A stretch of 64,000 nucleotides of DNA from Puffinus mauretanicus (taxonomy: Eukaryota > Chordata > Aves > Procellariiformes > Procellariidae). Both the position numbers and the translations under genes were made by a program. Below are positions 1 through 13,720 of this stretch, piece after piece (the stretch's first letter is position 1; each line of letters opens with the position of its first letter). The stretch lies in the NCBI GenBank assembly GCA_023333565.1, contig JAJKFH010000385.1, forward strand, positions 2,170,001-2,234,000, given 5' to 3'. Below the pieces are notes generated by a model. It was not told the DNA's origin, did not search any database, and saw only the letters and a list, made by a program, of their open reading frames with translations.

Positions 1-2980
1 TACTGGTTAGGTTTTGCCATAAGGGCAAAGCTGGGAGAGGAGGTTGGTTGATGTCATAAGCTACTAGGGCTACCCCACGCTTGAGGCCACTTGGCTCTGC
101 TCTGGAGCCATGGGGAGGATGCGAGGTGACAACATCCACTGTCAGCAGTCAGGCTGTGTCACATCCCTTTTCCACCGCCGCTGCTCTGGGCTGGTTGCTG
201 GGAATACCTGTTCCATTGTCTTTTGCTTTGACTTAGAGGGAAGCTGAGATAAGGCAGATGTTGATGGAGGTGACATTGCTAAACACCCAGCAGTGGGCTT
301 TTACCTGGGAGGGGAAAATCTGATTTTCATCATCTTGTTCTAATGGCCAGAATTTGCAGAGTTTTCCCCTAATCTGAGGCTGAGTCTGAGGTTTAAATCC
401 AGTCCTCATTCTCAGAGGAAGCTCCTTGGCCTGATTGCACTCTATAACTTCTGGTACTGTGAACCCCATACAGAGCATGTGATTTACAACCTACCTGGTC
501 AAGTGGGTCAAGCCTCTGTTGGCTACGTTGTGCAGTCACAGTCTCATAATCCTGGCAAGCCCCTACAAGTGACACTGATGGCACAGTCCTAAGCCAATGG
601 AAGAGACACTGTTGTATACTGGTACCTAGATAATGGCCTGATTTTGCTTGGACAGCTTTTGTAGAAGGCATATGGTATGGAGCATTAGCATTAGTGTAGT
701 TAGATGATGTAAAAGATAAATTATTGTGTAGAATGCCTCTTGAGGCTGAACCCACTAGTGGCATTATTACAAAGTCATCGTTTCGGTTTACAGATTTCCT
801 TCTCTCTACCAAAGTGGTTTGTGTCTATTTTCTCTTCGAGGGTTGCAAATGCTGGAGGGAAGCGGGAAGGGCTGGAAAGCATCTCAGCCACGTACACAGA
901 TGAATAGCCAGATCTCCTAAGTAAAATTAATCTGGCATGATTTTAGCAATTTGCATCCCTGTAGCATCCATCTAAGAGAAAGTAGTAAACCGGAATTAAT
1001 CATGTTAACACTGGTGATAAAGTTCTTGTGACCAGTAGACAAAATTTTATTATTCTAGGTGCCAAATTCTGTTTAAATTAGAAGAGCACAAAACTTTGAA
1101 TGCTTTAAAATCCCCCCCCAGATGTTAGGATGGAAATTCTAATAACTGCACAAAGCTCTGGGAAACATCCTATTCTTGCAACTTAAAAATTGTCTCTTGT
1201 GGTTGTCTGGTAGCACAGAAATATTTTTCTGTAAGCTTTTGGCAGGGCTTCCTGCCATGATAAACTTTACGTTCTTACATGTGCTACAAAGGGTATTTCC
1301 TCTGGATTTAAAACAGTTTTCAGTTAAGACCTAATTCCTCCAACACCGACTTTAGCGATGATATAATGTGGTTTTTCATAAACTAAACTAAAGACCACCA
1401 CTACTGTGTTGCTTTGACATTCATCCGTTGCTTTGTTTGGTTGGTTTTTTTTAATGCAATCTAACAAATGATATAATTCTTTTATTTTCTTCCAAAATAA
1501 GATGATATTTATACCAAAGGAACATTTAAGCTCTGAAAGATACTACTCTTCTTGTATTCAGAGAAGTTTGCTTTTGAAATACAGTAAGTGACGATTGTTG
1601 GGAGAGATGGTTTAACTCTATTTCACTGAAGATTGACGATTAGTGTGTAGGGAAATGTGATTTTTTTACTCAGTTGCTTGCTGTGAGGATAAATATTAGT
1701 AATTTACTTCTGTTCTACTTACTTCCCTTCAGCCCTTGGCGCCGCGCTCCTGTATGGTATTGCTGTTTTATTTTACCGTGCTGGCAGAAGTAGCTGTGTT
1801 GGGGAATGTTTGCGGTGACTTCTGTGAATTGCATGGGGTTTTTTCCCTGTTGAAAGGTGCCTTATCAACACAAAACCTCCAGTGCAAAGCTAAAGCCTTG
1901 TAAATCCCTCTAAGCAACATGAGCTCTGCAGGAACAACAGACAGTTTAAAGGAAACTTGTAATTTCCCTTTGATATTCATCAGGGTGAATGTTAGCTTAG
2001 GGCAGAATGTAGGAAGGAACCCCTCTGCTTTCCATTCCTGTTAGACCATTTTGAAAATATGAAATACCACTTGCTTCTGTTACATGTTTCCTTTTCTTAA
2101 TATTACTCTGGCTTCTGCAAGAGGTCCACTGAGGAGAACAAGCACTGAATTTTTCTGTCGAGCAAACACTAGTTTTGAGGATTTAGGTAATCACTATTTT
2201 GCAATTGGTGATGTAAATTTGAGGCGTGTTTAATGAGTTAGAGGCTGTTCGGTTGAGCAATTGTCAAGGCAACAAAAGCCGTAGGTGTCCTGCACACCTA
2301 ACAAAGTCCTTTTGCTCTGGGAAAAATCTGCCAGAGGTAGTTATGCAACGGGAATATCCCTGCTACAGGAAACTGTTACTTTTTTTAACCCCTTTTTCAC
2401 GGTCACATCTCCTTAATAGATAAGCACTGAAAGGAGGTCAAGTAACCTGACCAACAGCATGGTTATGATGCCAAAATTGTAGCAAAAGTCATCGTCCTAT
2501 ACCGGCAGTACTGACATACTTAATTACCACTGATTATTTCTGTCTTGGTCAGCTAACAGCTTGATTAGATTGATACTTTCTGCTTGCTGCTACTTCCCTG
2601 TTCTTCATTTCCAGCCTTTAGTCCCTTTATGGTGTTAGGTGCAGCGTTCAACAGTTTCTGCACTCGCTTGGACACTGGCACTGTTTTGGTAATAGCAGAT
2701 CAGTTTGTATTGTGCTATAAAGCACTTTCAGCTCCAGATGAACAAGAAAATTAAAAAAATACGTGTCAGGTCTGTGTCATCTTGTGAAGGTTTTCCAGTG
2801 TTCACAGGGGTATGGTGTGAGTAAATTTAAATACCCATGTTTAATTAGACCAATCTTTCTGTGTCCCTGGAGACTGCTCCAAAGCAATCCTGCCATAGTC
2901 CCCAGCTTCTCAGTGCTTTATATGCAAACGGTCAGTCAACTGATTGTTCGAAGACATTAGCAAATGAAAACACGGCACTT
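1..2980. other. Intergenic, no gene seen
   Basis: AT-rich unique sequence. The open frames present are short, lack flanking splice signals and resemble no family I know. I see no CR1, LTR or microsatellite of note, apart from short homopolymer runs. Confidence 0.6.
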
Positions 2981-2984
2981 CTTG

Positions 2985-3255
2985 TAGGAGAGGCCAGAAA
3001 ACAAAAGCAGTGATAAAGAGATAAGAGAGGAAGTTTCCCCCTTCAGGAGACAGAAGAGGCTGAACAGGTTGAAGGTCCAGGAGATGCTGCCAGAAGGGAA
3101 CCGGGGCTGGAGAAGATTTATTTGGCAGGTTTATGAAGTCCCTGTTGCCCCTGCATCCGGCTTCTTCTGGTAGATCAGTCCTTCACATACACAGATGAAA
3201 TAGCTCCCTAATTTCTGCACACAGCCAGGAAGCAGAAAGCTTCTCAGGAAAGTTG
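2985..3255 (+). repeat. Left arm of a long inverted repeat
   Basis: This segment matches the reverse complement of about 4,943-5,226 over roughly 260 bases, with only scattered substitutions and small indels. The shared core includes the stretch around 3,015-3,110 (cagtgataaagagataagag and what follows). The arms are separated by about 1.7 kb. They could be the termini of a non-autonomous DNA element or two opposed copies of a dispersed repeat. I do not recognise the family. Confidence 0.75.
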
Positions 3256-4942
3256 AAGGAGTTCCCCTCTGAAGGTGTTGCTGGTTGCAGGAGCAGCACA
3301 TGAACTCCAGAAGTGTCGGGGCCTGTATGGTGAGGGCAGAGTGCAGGATCTGACCTGAAAGAAACAAATTTGTAGCAGCTGGAGCTGACATTCTAGCAAT
3401 CCTTCCTTCAGTCTCACGTCCACCCCAAACATCTTTAAATAACTTTAAATTTGTGTTACAGAGCTGTGCAGCTTACCTCAGCTGCTCTCTGCAGGAGAGA
3501 GAGGAGATATTGCTCGTGGTGCTAAGCAGCATGAGAAAATTCCTCCCTCCCTTCCCCCCCCGCCCCGCCGACAGGAGGGGAAATGCCCTTGTTCTGCCCT
3601 GCGAGAGAGGTGGGAGAAAGCCAGGCTTTCCCAGGGCCGGGGAGTGTGTGGGTGCTGCGGACCTGCTACCTCCCCTCCCCTCCGATCCGGTACGGTGCTC
3701 CTCAAACACATTTTGCACTTATGGCAGTGGGGTTTATTCTGCTGTTTTGGCACAGAGGACAAATGAAACTTCACAGCCTTCCTCGGAAGCGGCTGTTATC
3801 ACAGCCATGGATGAAACTGTGGCATGGACAGGTTGAATAATAAGTTTAAGGACGTGTACAGTAAGCCCAGTAAAGCTGGTCACAGCACTGCTGCATGGGC
3901 TTTGATATGTGGTATTTTTAAAATGCTTCGAGTAGTGCTACCACTGGTGGGAGGGCAGAGGGTAAGTTGTGTAAAGCCTCGGAATCATGTAGCTGAAATA
4001 AAATTTGAATGCAGGGCTGTAGAAGCAAAACTCCTTTCCTTTGGGGACAATAAATCATGCTGAATTAGTTTTCTATCAGTCCCATCCATCAAAATGCTTG
4101 TGATAGGCCTGGTTCCTTACCAGAGTCCTCCCCTGTCTCCAGAGGGGTGCCACACTACGTGTCTGTCCATCCTGTCTGTAGTCCTAGTCCAGCTCAGTTT
4201 TGTGACTTTAGTTTCCATTTCCCTCGCTGCAGCCCCAGACAAGCGTTGCACTTGACCTGAGATACACGGTGTAGTCATGTAATACAAGTATACTCTGATC
4301 AGGATAGACCTGCCAGCAAATGATTAGTACCGCGCTAACTGTACATCTTCCAAGTGGGGCCGTATGTGTTTGAAATGTTTAAAGTTCAGCCCTTGTTCAA
4401 GACAGGAGAAAAAAAGGCATTTTAAACACTGTGGAAAAATACCTAATCTCCTTTCTTTGCGCTTGTTGTGTAAATACAAGATAAGAGTTGTATTTCCAAG
4501 GTTACTGCAAACAGCCCCCCACTACAGAGTACAAACTAACATTTACTAAAATGTATGTTGACATAAAAAGCAGCATTGCTGCAGTCAACCGCAGTAAACA
4601 AAACCACAGGTTTCTTTGCCTTTACAAGTCAAAAGTTTGGGATGTAACCTATTCAGACCTGCCCTCACAAAGAGAAATCCCTGCCCTGCTATAGCATCCA
4701 CAGTATGTGCACAGTTGTTCTAGAGCCTTATCTTACCCGCTATTTTCTAAATATGGTACAGAAAGGCAGACGGAGGTCACCCTGGTTTCATCTGCAGGAT
4801 TCACCATGGAGAGATCAGCAGGCAAAGTTAGTAATTATGGATTAGCACAGCTGTAACTGATTGACCCTAAAACTGGAATTTACTAGAAAAGAGGTGGGAT
4901 TATTTGTCATCATAAACCCTCACCGGAAAAGTATGAAATCCT
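3256..4942. other. Spacer between inverted repeat arms
   Basis: About 1.7 kb between the two arms. It contains a C-rich and G-rich stretch near 3,540-3,680 in which short frames are open on both strands, as expected from base composition. No transposase-like frame is visible, so if this is a mobile element it is non-autonomous. Confidence 0.45.
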
Positions 4943-5226
4943 TCTCAGGGGACATTTTCTTGAGAAGTTCTCTGTTTCCCGGCTGTGTGCGAAAAGTAGG
5001 GGGCTATTTCATCTGTTGTGTGTGAAGGACTGATCTATCGGAAGAGGCTGGATGCAGGGGAAACAAGAATTTCATAAACCTGTCAGATAAATCTTCTCCA
5101 GCCCCAATTCCCTTCTGGCAGCATCTCCTGGACCTTCAACCTGTTCAGCCTCTTCTGTCTCCTGAAGTGGGAAACTTCCTCTCTTATCTCTTTATCACTG
5201 CTATTTTATTTTTTTTGCTGGCCTCC
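4943..5226 (-). repeat. Right arm of a long inverted repeat
   Basis: Reverse-complement partner of about 2,985-3,255. Compared with the left arm it carries a small AT-rich insertion near 5,200-5,215 and several transitions. Similarity fades into unrelated sequence at about 4,943 and 5,226. Confidence 0.75.
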
Positions 5227-8200
5227 CTGCTTTCTTCCAGCTTTGATCTGTTCATCATCTCCAAATAGCTCTAGTGTTAGCCTAGCCAGTGCAGTTTCTG
5301 TGCACGTGTATATCTCTACTGCATGCACTGCCCCCAGCTCTCCCAGCTCTTAGCTCTGTCAGGTCTTACACACTCCTCCTGCAGAAGAGAGGATATGGAA
5401 GATCCTGATATATTCCCAGTTTCTTCTCTAGTACAGTTAAAACCCCAGGGCCAGCTTTTGCAGCTAAAAGCCCTCCTCAGAGTATTTAAGGTGGTAACCT
5501 TTACCTACGTGTGTGGCTTTGTATGGAGGCATTTAATGTCGTTGAGGGTAGGACGTCAAAGATCTGATGTATCAACCAGAAATTCTCCACACAGGCTATG
5601 ACCGACTAGATCATTACTAAGAACTGAGAAAATTAACTATTAACCATGTCAGTATTTTCTCCTCTGGGACTGGGAAATTCAGACCCAATCCAGACACATC
5701 AGAGGTCAGGATCTGTCTCAACATTGACTTCGGTGGGAATTTTTGCAGACAATCTTCTCCGCTCATCTGCCCCTTTTCATCTAACAAAGTCCCTAGGACA
5801 TTGGTGATGGCTGTAGTTTCACCTGCTCTCTTCCTGATGCAAATGACATTGTCAGTTGTACTTTTAGTCTTTTCCGTGTTTCTAGCTGGCTGTTGGGATG
5901 TGTTTTGGGGTGGATGGACATGCTGTTCTGGGTCAACAGCAACTGCACCCTCCTCTTCCTCCTTCATTGTACAAGCATAGGAACAGCTGTCCACCTCACT
6001 TAATCAGCTGCTCATCTGCCTTGACCACCATTGCCTTTCCAGGCCCAAAGACCCCTGGTTGAACTTCTGGTCTGTAGTCCACTTACCGGCCGCGTCTGCA
6101 GAGTCTAGAGAAAAAGACAGCAAGAAGCAGGTCACAGCGGATGTGTTATCTTCTGGCAGGCTGTATCTAATCTGTGTGGGCTGCAAGCTGGTCAGATGTT
6201 GATAGTCTTTTCCCATGTGAGAAAAATTGAATCCCCAAGCATTATTCACTGGCAAAAAACTCTTTAATTTAAAAGGTTCTCATTACTGGTAACACCAGAA
6301 GAAACACTGCTGCCTCAGGGATCTAACACCTGACATTTTTATAATGATTCTTGTATGGCAAGAGAGAAAAAGAAGTTTGCGGAAAAAATAGTTTCTTTTG
6401 TTTCCTTATTTTGTTGAAGAAGAAAGCCATTATATGTAACATGCTCAGCTGGCCTAGCAGGCATCCAGTCTAAACTAAAGGTGCAGCTCCATGGCTTTCA
6501 TCTTCCATGTCTCATGATCTATTTCTGACCTTTCTCAGAAGGTTTCCATATGCATTCATGAAACCTAGGAGCCCTCCTGTGGTCAAAATCGTGAGCTATT
6601 CTTCTGGTTGTCACCCCAAATCTGATGTAGTTCTTAATTCAGTTTTAAACTTTATCCTTGGAATATTCATTGAGAAAAACTTCAATCAAGTGAAAAAAAA
6701 AAGAAAGCAGTTTACATGATTTTCTGGGTCTTTGGGGAATGACCTTATTACATCTCACTCCCCTTGGCCCTTATCTGACGCTGTCCACATCTCTTTTCCA
6801 AGGTTGAGGGGATTGCCCGACAATCTGCCTGTTATTTCATCTTTCTTGCCTCCTCCTTCCTGTCCTCTGTCCTGCATAGGCTTTTCCTGGTCTGCTTTGA
6901 TCTAGCCAGGTTCTCTCCACCAGTCTGTATGAGGACCTTCCAGTTGTGCATTAAATAATGTAATTAGGATATATTCCGTGTTTATTGTCTCATTGTCTTC
7001 CAAGTTGGAGAAATATGTGATTCAGAGGGCTTTGGTGCACTTAATTTTCATGTTGTGTGGAAATTGGAGAAAATGTTTTATGGTTCCTCAGAGAGTTAAT
7101 TTTGTGGTCTTTGTCCAGCCCCCCCCCCCCCCCGAAAATTCTGTTTCCGCATGGGCAATTGCTTCCTTTTTAACAGTGTTTCATCGTACACGAGAGGGAA
7201 AACTGTCAGTTATCTAGAGCAGGTTTATGAGGGAGTAGGAAAGGGTGAGGTGAAAATGGGGAAGGGCGAGAGGAGTAATGGCCCCTTTGCTTTTGCCTTT
7301 AATGGGGCTGATGCTGTATGCTTCTTCCCTGCTGTATAACTAAAGAGGGGAACAGCCACACAGTTGTGCTGTCTAACACCGCTGACATCATGGCTGTTTG
7401 TGGTCTACATCCCAAATCCCAGGATGGTCCATTGGAGATGCTGGATTCACTACACAGAGTGACGAGCAGAGAAGGGCTGAGATTCTCAGCTCTTCCTAGT
7501 ACTCTCTCTGCCCTGGAATACGTAAAGGCAGGTGGTATTCATGAGGGTAAATACTTCAAGGCTTGTCATTTGTAACATAATACAGCACATACCACAGGGG
7601 CTTGAAAAAGGTTTGAAGCTTCTAGCCTATACGACTGTTACAACTTTTGAAGACATGGAGAAGCGTGGAAAATCCCACCCAAAATTTCAGCATCAGGTAT
7701 GACTTGAGGAGGTCTCACGAGGTTAGCCTAGGATGGGGCAGAGTTTGGAACTTTGCTTGTATCATAAGCATTACCTGACAGAGAAAGAAGTATCCAAACC
7801 TCCACAGTCTTAGAGTCTGCACTTCTGAATTTCACCCAAAAGAGTGCACAAATACTTTCAATAGTGAGACTTTTTCAGATCACTCTATCCCAACTTGACA
7901 CTGAAGGCAACTGGTCTAGGAAACCACCAGTAAGAACTGCAACAAGCTGTAGCTCCGGTGGAGTTAAGCTGTTGGCCTCACTGCTCTAACTGGAAGCTAG
8001 TTCAAGAACTGTAATAATAAAAAATGACAAGCCTAAATGTGTTCATGGTCAGATTATATCTTCTTATCCCTTTTGTGTCAACATCATTCTTATCTTAACA
8101 AGCTCGCTTTCCTCACTGGTATTTAAATAATCCACCCACTCCTTCCCAAAATAATGATGGTTTTTTTTTTTTTTTAAGCTGCAAGCATCTCTCTTCTAAA

Positions 8201-9311
8201 TAAGAAAAGAAACTGTTGCAACTGATTCCTGGAAAAGAGGCTTGTTTAATTTTTGTCTTTATTTTATGGATTTAGATTTATGGGAGTACATGCCTACATT
8301 TTATGCCCTGGGTACCTTTGCTTAATTCTAGTTTTACAGCATGGATGTCATAGAGAGAATTGTATTTTCCATTCTTATAATTAAATGTACACCAGCAAAT
8401 AAAGCTTGTACAAAGATAATAATTCTCCAGCAGCCACTAAGTCCATCCCCACATAATTTAGTGTTGGTTTTTCCCTAAGGATATATTCTTGTGGGACTTT
8501 CTGGAATGGTTTAACAAGTCACCACCTCCAGCAGAAGGTTAAATTTCTTGGCGTTGCAGAAGCAGAGCGTGTGATGTTCCAGGGCTTTGGACACGGACTC
8601 TTTCAGCTGCACTAAGTTGGCTGAAGAAATTATTGCCTCCTCTCCCTGCAAGGGTTATTGTTTCCCCTTTGCCTGCAGAATTTCTCCCCATTAACCTACT
8701 CCAGTTGGAGTAACAGATTATTTCACTGAACAGTTTAAAAGCTAGAGATCTACTCACGTGGCTCATTTTACTTGGAAATGGGTTGGGAATTAGTGATGGA
8801 GAAATTGAGTTGATCTAGTGGGGACTACAGATATTTGCATCTGGGACAGCTGGAATTAGGAGAGATGATCCTTCACAGCCCTTGTCTGCTTCAGACACAA
8901 AGCAGCCTGATTATTTTAAATCACCTTTATTAATGGTTCAAGCTAATCCAGTTACCCATGTTGGTGCAGGCTTGTCCTGCAGTGCTGCGAGGCAGCTGAG
9001 CCTGTTAAACAATGCATTGCTACCCAAAGGTATGGTCTTACCAACCTTAAGCTTCTGCGTGCTCTCAGCTCAGGCCATCTCCTGGCTCCTCAGCCTGGGG
9101 CTGCTCTCAAAAGCAGTAACTGGGGGCTCAGCTGAGCGGCTGTCAAGTGTTAACAAAGTAAACCTCTACGGCTGTTCACGAAAAGTAAAAATTAGTATGT
9201 CTGTAGAGTATATCCATGTATAAAAGAGTATGTCCTTAGCTGCAGTGGGGCAGAGTTAAGCAACTTTTTTTTTGCTATGCTTTCTTCTAACTAGCTATGT
9301 CCCTGCTTATT
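5227..9311. other. Intergenic, no gene seen
   Basis: Unique AT-rich sequence. It includes a run of 15 C at 7,119-7,133 and a T run near 8,161-8,176. A minus-strand open frame at 5,617-5,994 has no ATG at its start, no clear acceptor and no recognisable domain. I see nothing else that can be supported. Confidence 0.55.
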
Positions 9312-9373
9312 GCGGGGGGGTGGACTAGATGACCTTTAAAGGTCCCTCCAACCCAAACTATTCTACGATTCTA
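9312..9373 (+). mobile_element. CR1 LINE 3' end fragment
   Basis: Short 3' tail of a CR1 element in plus orientation. It shows the characteristic 'gactagatgacctttaaagg' block followed by the cccaaactattct tail and a degenerate ATTCTA terminal repeat. It is heavily 5' truncated, with no coding sequence. Confidence 0.85.
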
Positions 9374-11829
9374 ACTACCTCTTGCTTACAAGAACTTTAG
9401 TCCAAAGCATGAGAACTTTGCGTGTGCTGAGGTCATAATTTTACAGCGTTTTAAGGCAGTTGCCTGACTACCTATTTGCTCAATTAGCCACATGACTTGA
9501 TTTTTAAAGGTGCTGGCAGTTTCCGTTGACTCCAATAGGATTGCTTACTTGCTCATAAGCCCTGAAAATAAGGTCCTGACTTTGCTGAGCTCTCTGTCCA
9601 GCAAAGCATTTCAGGAGCTGCCTAAGTCCAAGTATGTGTCAGGGTTTGATGCAACTGCTGGGAATGCTCTGTGTGTGAAAAATAAACTCCTCTCTGGAGT
9701 GCCAAGTATTTCTGGCCTGGTAATGTGATCATGCCATTTGTGTGATTCTCCTCCCTTCAACAATCTTTGTCTCTGTGGACCTATTTTGACCCATATAACC
9801 ATTGGGTAAAGGTCTGAAAAATCTGGGTCCAACAGGTGTCATAAATATGGGGGATGGTCCACCCAGTGCTCTCCTTGGGAGAGGATCTTTGCAAATTAAC
9901 GTGCATAAACTGGTGGATCACAGACCTGCTAGTCAGGAGGAAGCAGAAGATGCAAACACTGGGGGTATGTTTTGGCATCTATACATTTCTGTATGTCCTG
10001 TATATGCCACTTTTCTGGAAGGAAACCAGCTATGAGGAGAGATGGGTCTGATAGGACGCAATTTCAGCCTGTTCCACTGTACCAGACACTATTCTTGGAA
10101 AATCCCTGTTAGATGATCTTATTCTTGCCTGTGCAGATGTTGCCTGCAGTGTGTTCTCGTTTCACTTCAAATGACCCAAGGGCTGGGATTTAATGCCTTC
10201 CCTGGCAGTCTGTTCCCCTTCCCCACAGGCCTCCTTGTTGGGACTTTTTCCTGCACCCAACATTTTCTTCGCTGTTTCACACCTTGCTTCCAGCTGAAGA
10301 TCCTCTCACTGAACCCTCCCAAGCCCCTTTTAGGCAATGCCATTTTTTTCTGTTCACTTTTTTACCTTTTCAGTAGGTATATTTGCAAGCCTGAAAGAAC
10401 AGGGAAGCCATTTTTGCAGCACTTCACTGCAAGCTTCAGTGTATGGAGGATGTCTTCTTCAAAATGAGCTTAACATTTCAATGAAAAAGCTCCTATTATC
10501 TGATTCATCTGTTTTCTTTGATACCCTCTATTTGCAATGTAAAGAGCAGTATTTCCCTCTGAAAAGTGCTTAATCTCTTTCTGCCTTTCATCCTGGTCTT
10601 ATGCTGAATTATCTTTAGATCGTGACTCTCCACTGTGAATTATTTTTTGTCCTCCCTGCCCAGGTAGAGCATTGCCAAGCCATTTACTAACCGCATTTAT
10701 TGAGGGAACAAGGAGATTCGTTTTGCATTGGATTCTACATGTGGTTTAAACTTGGGATTCTCCTGGTTACTGAAGCTGTACAAATTAGTAAATTGTAAGT
10801 GTAAAGCAGTTCCAAGAAGTTCCTTTCCAAGCAAAAGGAATTTCAGTGCTCCAGACGTTTCTAGGAAAGATGAATATTTCATCCCACACAACAAAATTTT
10901 TTGCGAGGATAGATGAACACTGACTGTTACAGCAAAATAGATCGAATCATATTAAATAACAGTTACTTCTTTCTGGCCTGGCCAGTTATTCAAAACTCCG
11001 GAGTCTCGAAGACTGGTTAAGTTAAGAGGAAGAAGTCGTTCCTCTGATTCTGTTTATTTCCAGGGAAGTCTCCTATAATTTAGACTGGGATTTGAGAAGA
11101 TGGGTGCAGTGAGGGACAGACTGTCTATGGCAACCCAGAGCCTGCCCGGGACTCCTGGATGCTCTGAACATGCCGAAGCCATCAGCGCAGCACCCGGGTA
11201 CATCCCAGGGTCCCGGATCAGATGCATGGGATGAACGTGGCACATCTAACATCTGCTGGGACCAGAACTGCATCCAGAGCCTCTGAAAGCCATGACTGAG
11301 AGGCAGCAGTGACCAAGTCTTCAGTATGGAAGCTGCCTGGACAAACTTCCCAGCTGGAAAAAGAAGAGGCGCTGCAGGAAACATGGCCTTAGGGTAGTTC
11401 TGATTAAACTGAAATTAAAAAGTTGTGTTTTTCTAGATAAAGCAGGATGCTAGCAAAGGAGAAAACTCTTTTCAGTGTCTCCACTCTTTCCTAACTCTTT
11501 CATATAGACACCTGCCCCTTTGCAGAACAACTCCTGGGTGAAATACTGGGGTATTGTACAATGGATATGTTGTGCCATGCAACTGCCTTGGCTTTAAACA
11601 CACGCCCAGTCCTGGACTGTGGGTTCGCTCAGTCATATCAAATCTGTGTCAGTGTGTAATCCAGTAGGATACTTAAATGTGCTTAGCTCACATCTGTATA
11701 CTTAAATCCCTTTGATTTTTGAGGGCACTTGAGCACGTGTTTAAGGCTGTAAAGCATTTTTCTACATTGGGTTTTACTTTGGAGGAGAAGTACATTGGGC
11801 TGTCGGAAAAAAATATTTATAAACTGCAA
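9374..11829. other. Intergenic, no gene seen
   Basis: Unique sequence. The open frames are short, overlap each other on both strands and show no splice-site support or recognisable motif. Confidence 0.55.
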
Positions 11830-11960
11830 ATACTTTCATATCTTTTGGCTTGCCTGCTGTGTCTGCCTTCCCCTCTGCAAAGCAGAGTAATAATCTTATG
11901 TACATTTGCTAGAGCGTTGTGAGGATTAGACAGTGCTACACTGCACTTTCTAAGTGTAGA
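11830..11960 (+). repeat. Possible MIR-like SINE, 3' half
   Basis: Weak resemblance to the 3' half of the MIR consensus: a 'ctctgcaaagcagagtaataat' block, then 'gttgtgaggattag', then a 'gtgctac' tail in the expected order. The 5' part is not recognisable. It is old and diverged. Confidence 0.4.
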
Positions 11961-13648
11961 ATGCTATGCCCTGCTGCAGTCCCAGCGTAGGTCCCAGACT
12001 TAACGAAAGTCTGCTCAAGGATAATTCCTGTTACTGTGGTAATAGTAGGCTTTGTATTAAAATATGTTTGGTCTCTTACACCGTGAATTATAGGACTGAA
12101 CTTTTCTACATAGTGATACCAACTGTGACTATGATACATGCTCGTTTTGGAAAGAAATCACAGTTTTCCAAGTCTGTCTAACCATGTCCTTGGCAAATCA
12201 CTCAATCATTACTCCAGTTCCTAACCTGTACTAAAAATAATGTAGATTGATTTTCCAGACATGGTAATGTATGGTTGAAAACAACCTTGATCTTTATAAG
12301 CAAGTATTATGTCTGTCATCTACAAATTATATGTATAAATTTACTTGCCCGTTGCATTTCTGTGTAACTTCTGCATGCTGGCATAGTAATTGTTTGCTCC
12401 ATTAGCTTGAGTTTATTCCAAAACACATGGGTTTGGAGGGCTTCCTGTTTGTTATTTTGTTGTTTTGCAAGTATGCTGAACTGCAGTAAATTCTTATATT
12501 CATTGATTATGTAGAATAGCATATAAAAGGAAATGAGATAATAATTACCTATCTCTAAGAGTGCCTGCAAAATGGCAGTGATTAAAAGTCTGATTAGTGT
12601 GCAGTGTGCTTAGTATTTCATGGCCTACCAGGTAGTGAGCTTTCAGTAAAAACAAAGCAAGCAAGCAATCTTTCTCTGTTGGTGAGATGTTTGGTATTAT
12701 AAATTATCGAATGATGTAAAAATTGCCTTTTATTTTGGTTAGATAAATTGCCTTGACCTGAGGTTGTCCAGGAAGTTGAGAAAAGAGTCAAAGTTTGGGG
12801 GGAGGAAGGAAAAACAAACTAGATTTTGGCATTTTGACTACTATCTTGATATGGGCTGTTGACTACCCTATAGTGTTCGTGCTGGTGCTGGTTTAGCGCA
12901 CAAGTTTCAAAGCTTAATAAAGAATATCTTTAACTCTTCTAAAAACACACACTTAACTTGCAAATGCCTTTCAAAATCTGTTTTCTCCCTGTATTTTTTA
13001 AGTGGCACATTCATCTCAACTGATTTCTTCTCAGTGTAGATGAAATTTTAAATGTTTAACCATGGAAGATTTGTAAGCATTTAACACTCAAAATAGTTCT
13101 TAAATAATCTTTAAATGTCATCAAATAATCTAAGAAGGGAAGAAAATCCCCCAGGTGAGGGAAACCCCTGCAGCAGACCCCACCACCAGCACCACTCCTT
13201 GATGAAACACAGTGGTTGCAAATAAAAGCTCCGTGAGCTTTTTCTCCAGTCTCTATTTCTGTGTGGAAATATATAGAAATGGGGTTATATTTCCAGTCCC
13301 TCTTGCTTCCAGGGCTTGCATGCCCTCCGAGTAGTTTGCCCCACTGCCCTACGAGGGTCCCCACTGGGGTGGCAATGGGGGAGCAGCCCGGGCTCCCCAA
13401 CCAGCTGGGCACCAAGGCAGGGAGGAGGTGGATCAAGCCATGCTCATGTACATGTTTGCAGTTTATTTCTACGGGTACTTGCACCACAGTTTGGGAATTC
13501 CATCTCACAGGCAAAAGAAAAAAAGGATCTCACGTCCGACCTGTAAGAAATTCTCAGCTCCTGGCTGGCACTGCCCGAGGGCATTTCCGTGCTGGAGAGC
13601 CAGGGCAGGGGCTCCAGCCAGCCATAGCCTCCGCCTGGCATCGCAGGG
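11961..13648. other. Intergenic, no gene seen
   Basis: AT-rich unique sequence with no supported gene or repeat. Confidence 0.55.
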
Positions 13649-13720
13649 TCATAGAATCATAGAATCATAGAATTATTTAGGTTGGAAGAGACCTTTAAGA
13701 TCATCGAGTCCAATGTACTG
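13649..13720 (-). mobile_element. CR1 LINE 3' end fragment
   Basis: CR1 3' terminus in minus orientation. Three copies of the ATAGAATC tail repeat are followed by 'ggttggaagagaccttta' and 'gatcatcgagtccaa'. The tail resembles that of the long CR1 at 48.2 kb more than the tail of the copy at 42.0 kb. It is severely 5' truncated. Confidence 0.88.

Noticed and set aside
3453..3836. 127-codon plus-strand frame between the inverted repeat arms
   Set aside because: Lies in a skewed-composition patch with open frames on both strands. No transposase motif.
5617..5994. 125-codon minus-strand frame
   Set aside because: Begins with GTG rather than ATG, has an upstream stop and no convincing acceptor. 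No domain recognised.
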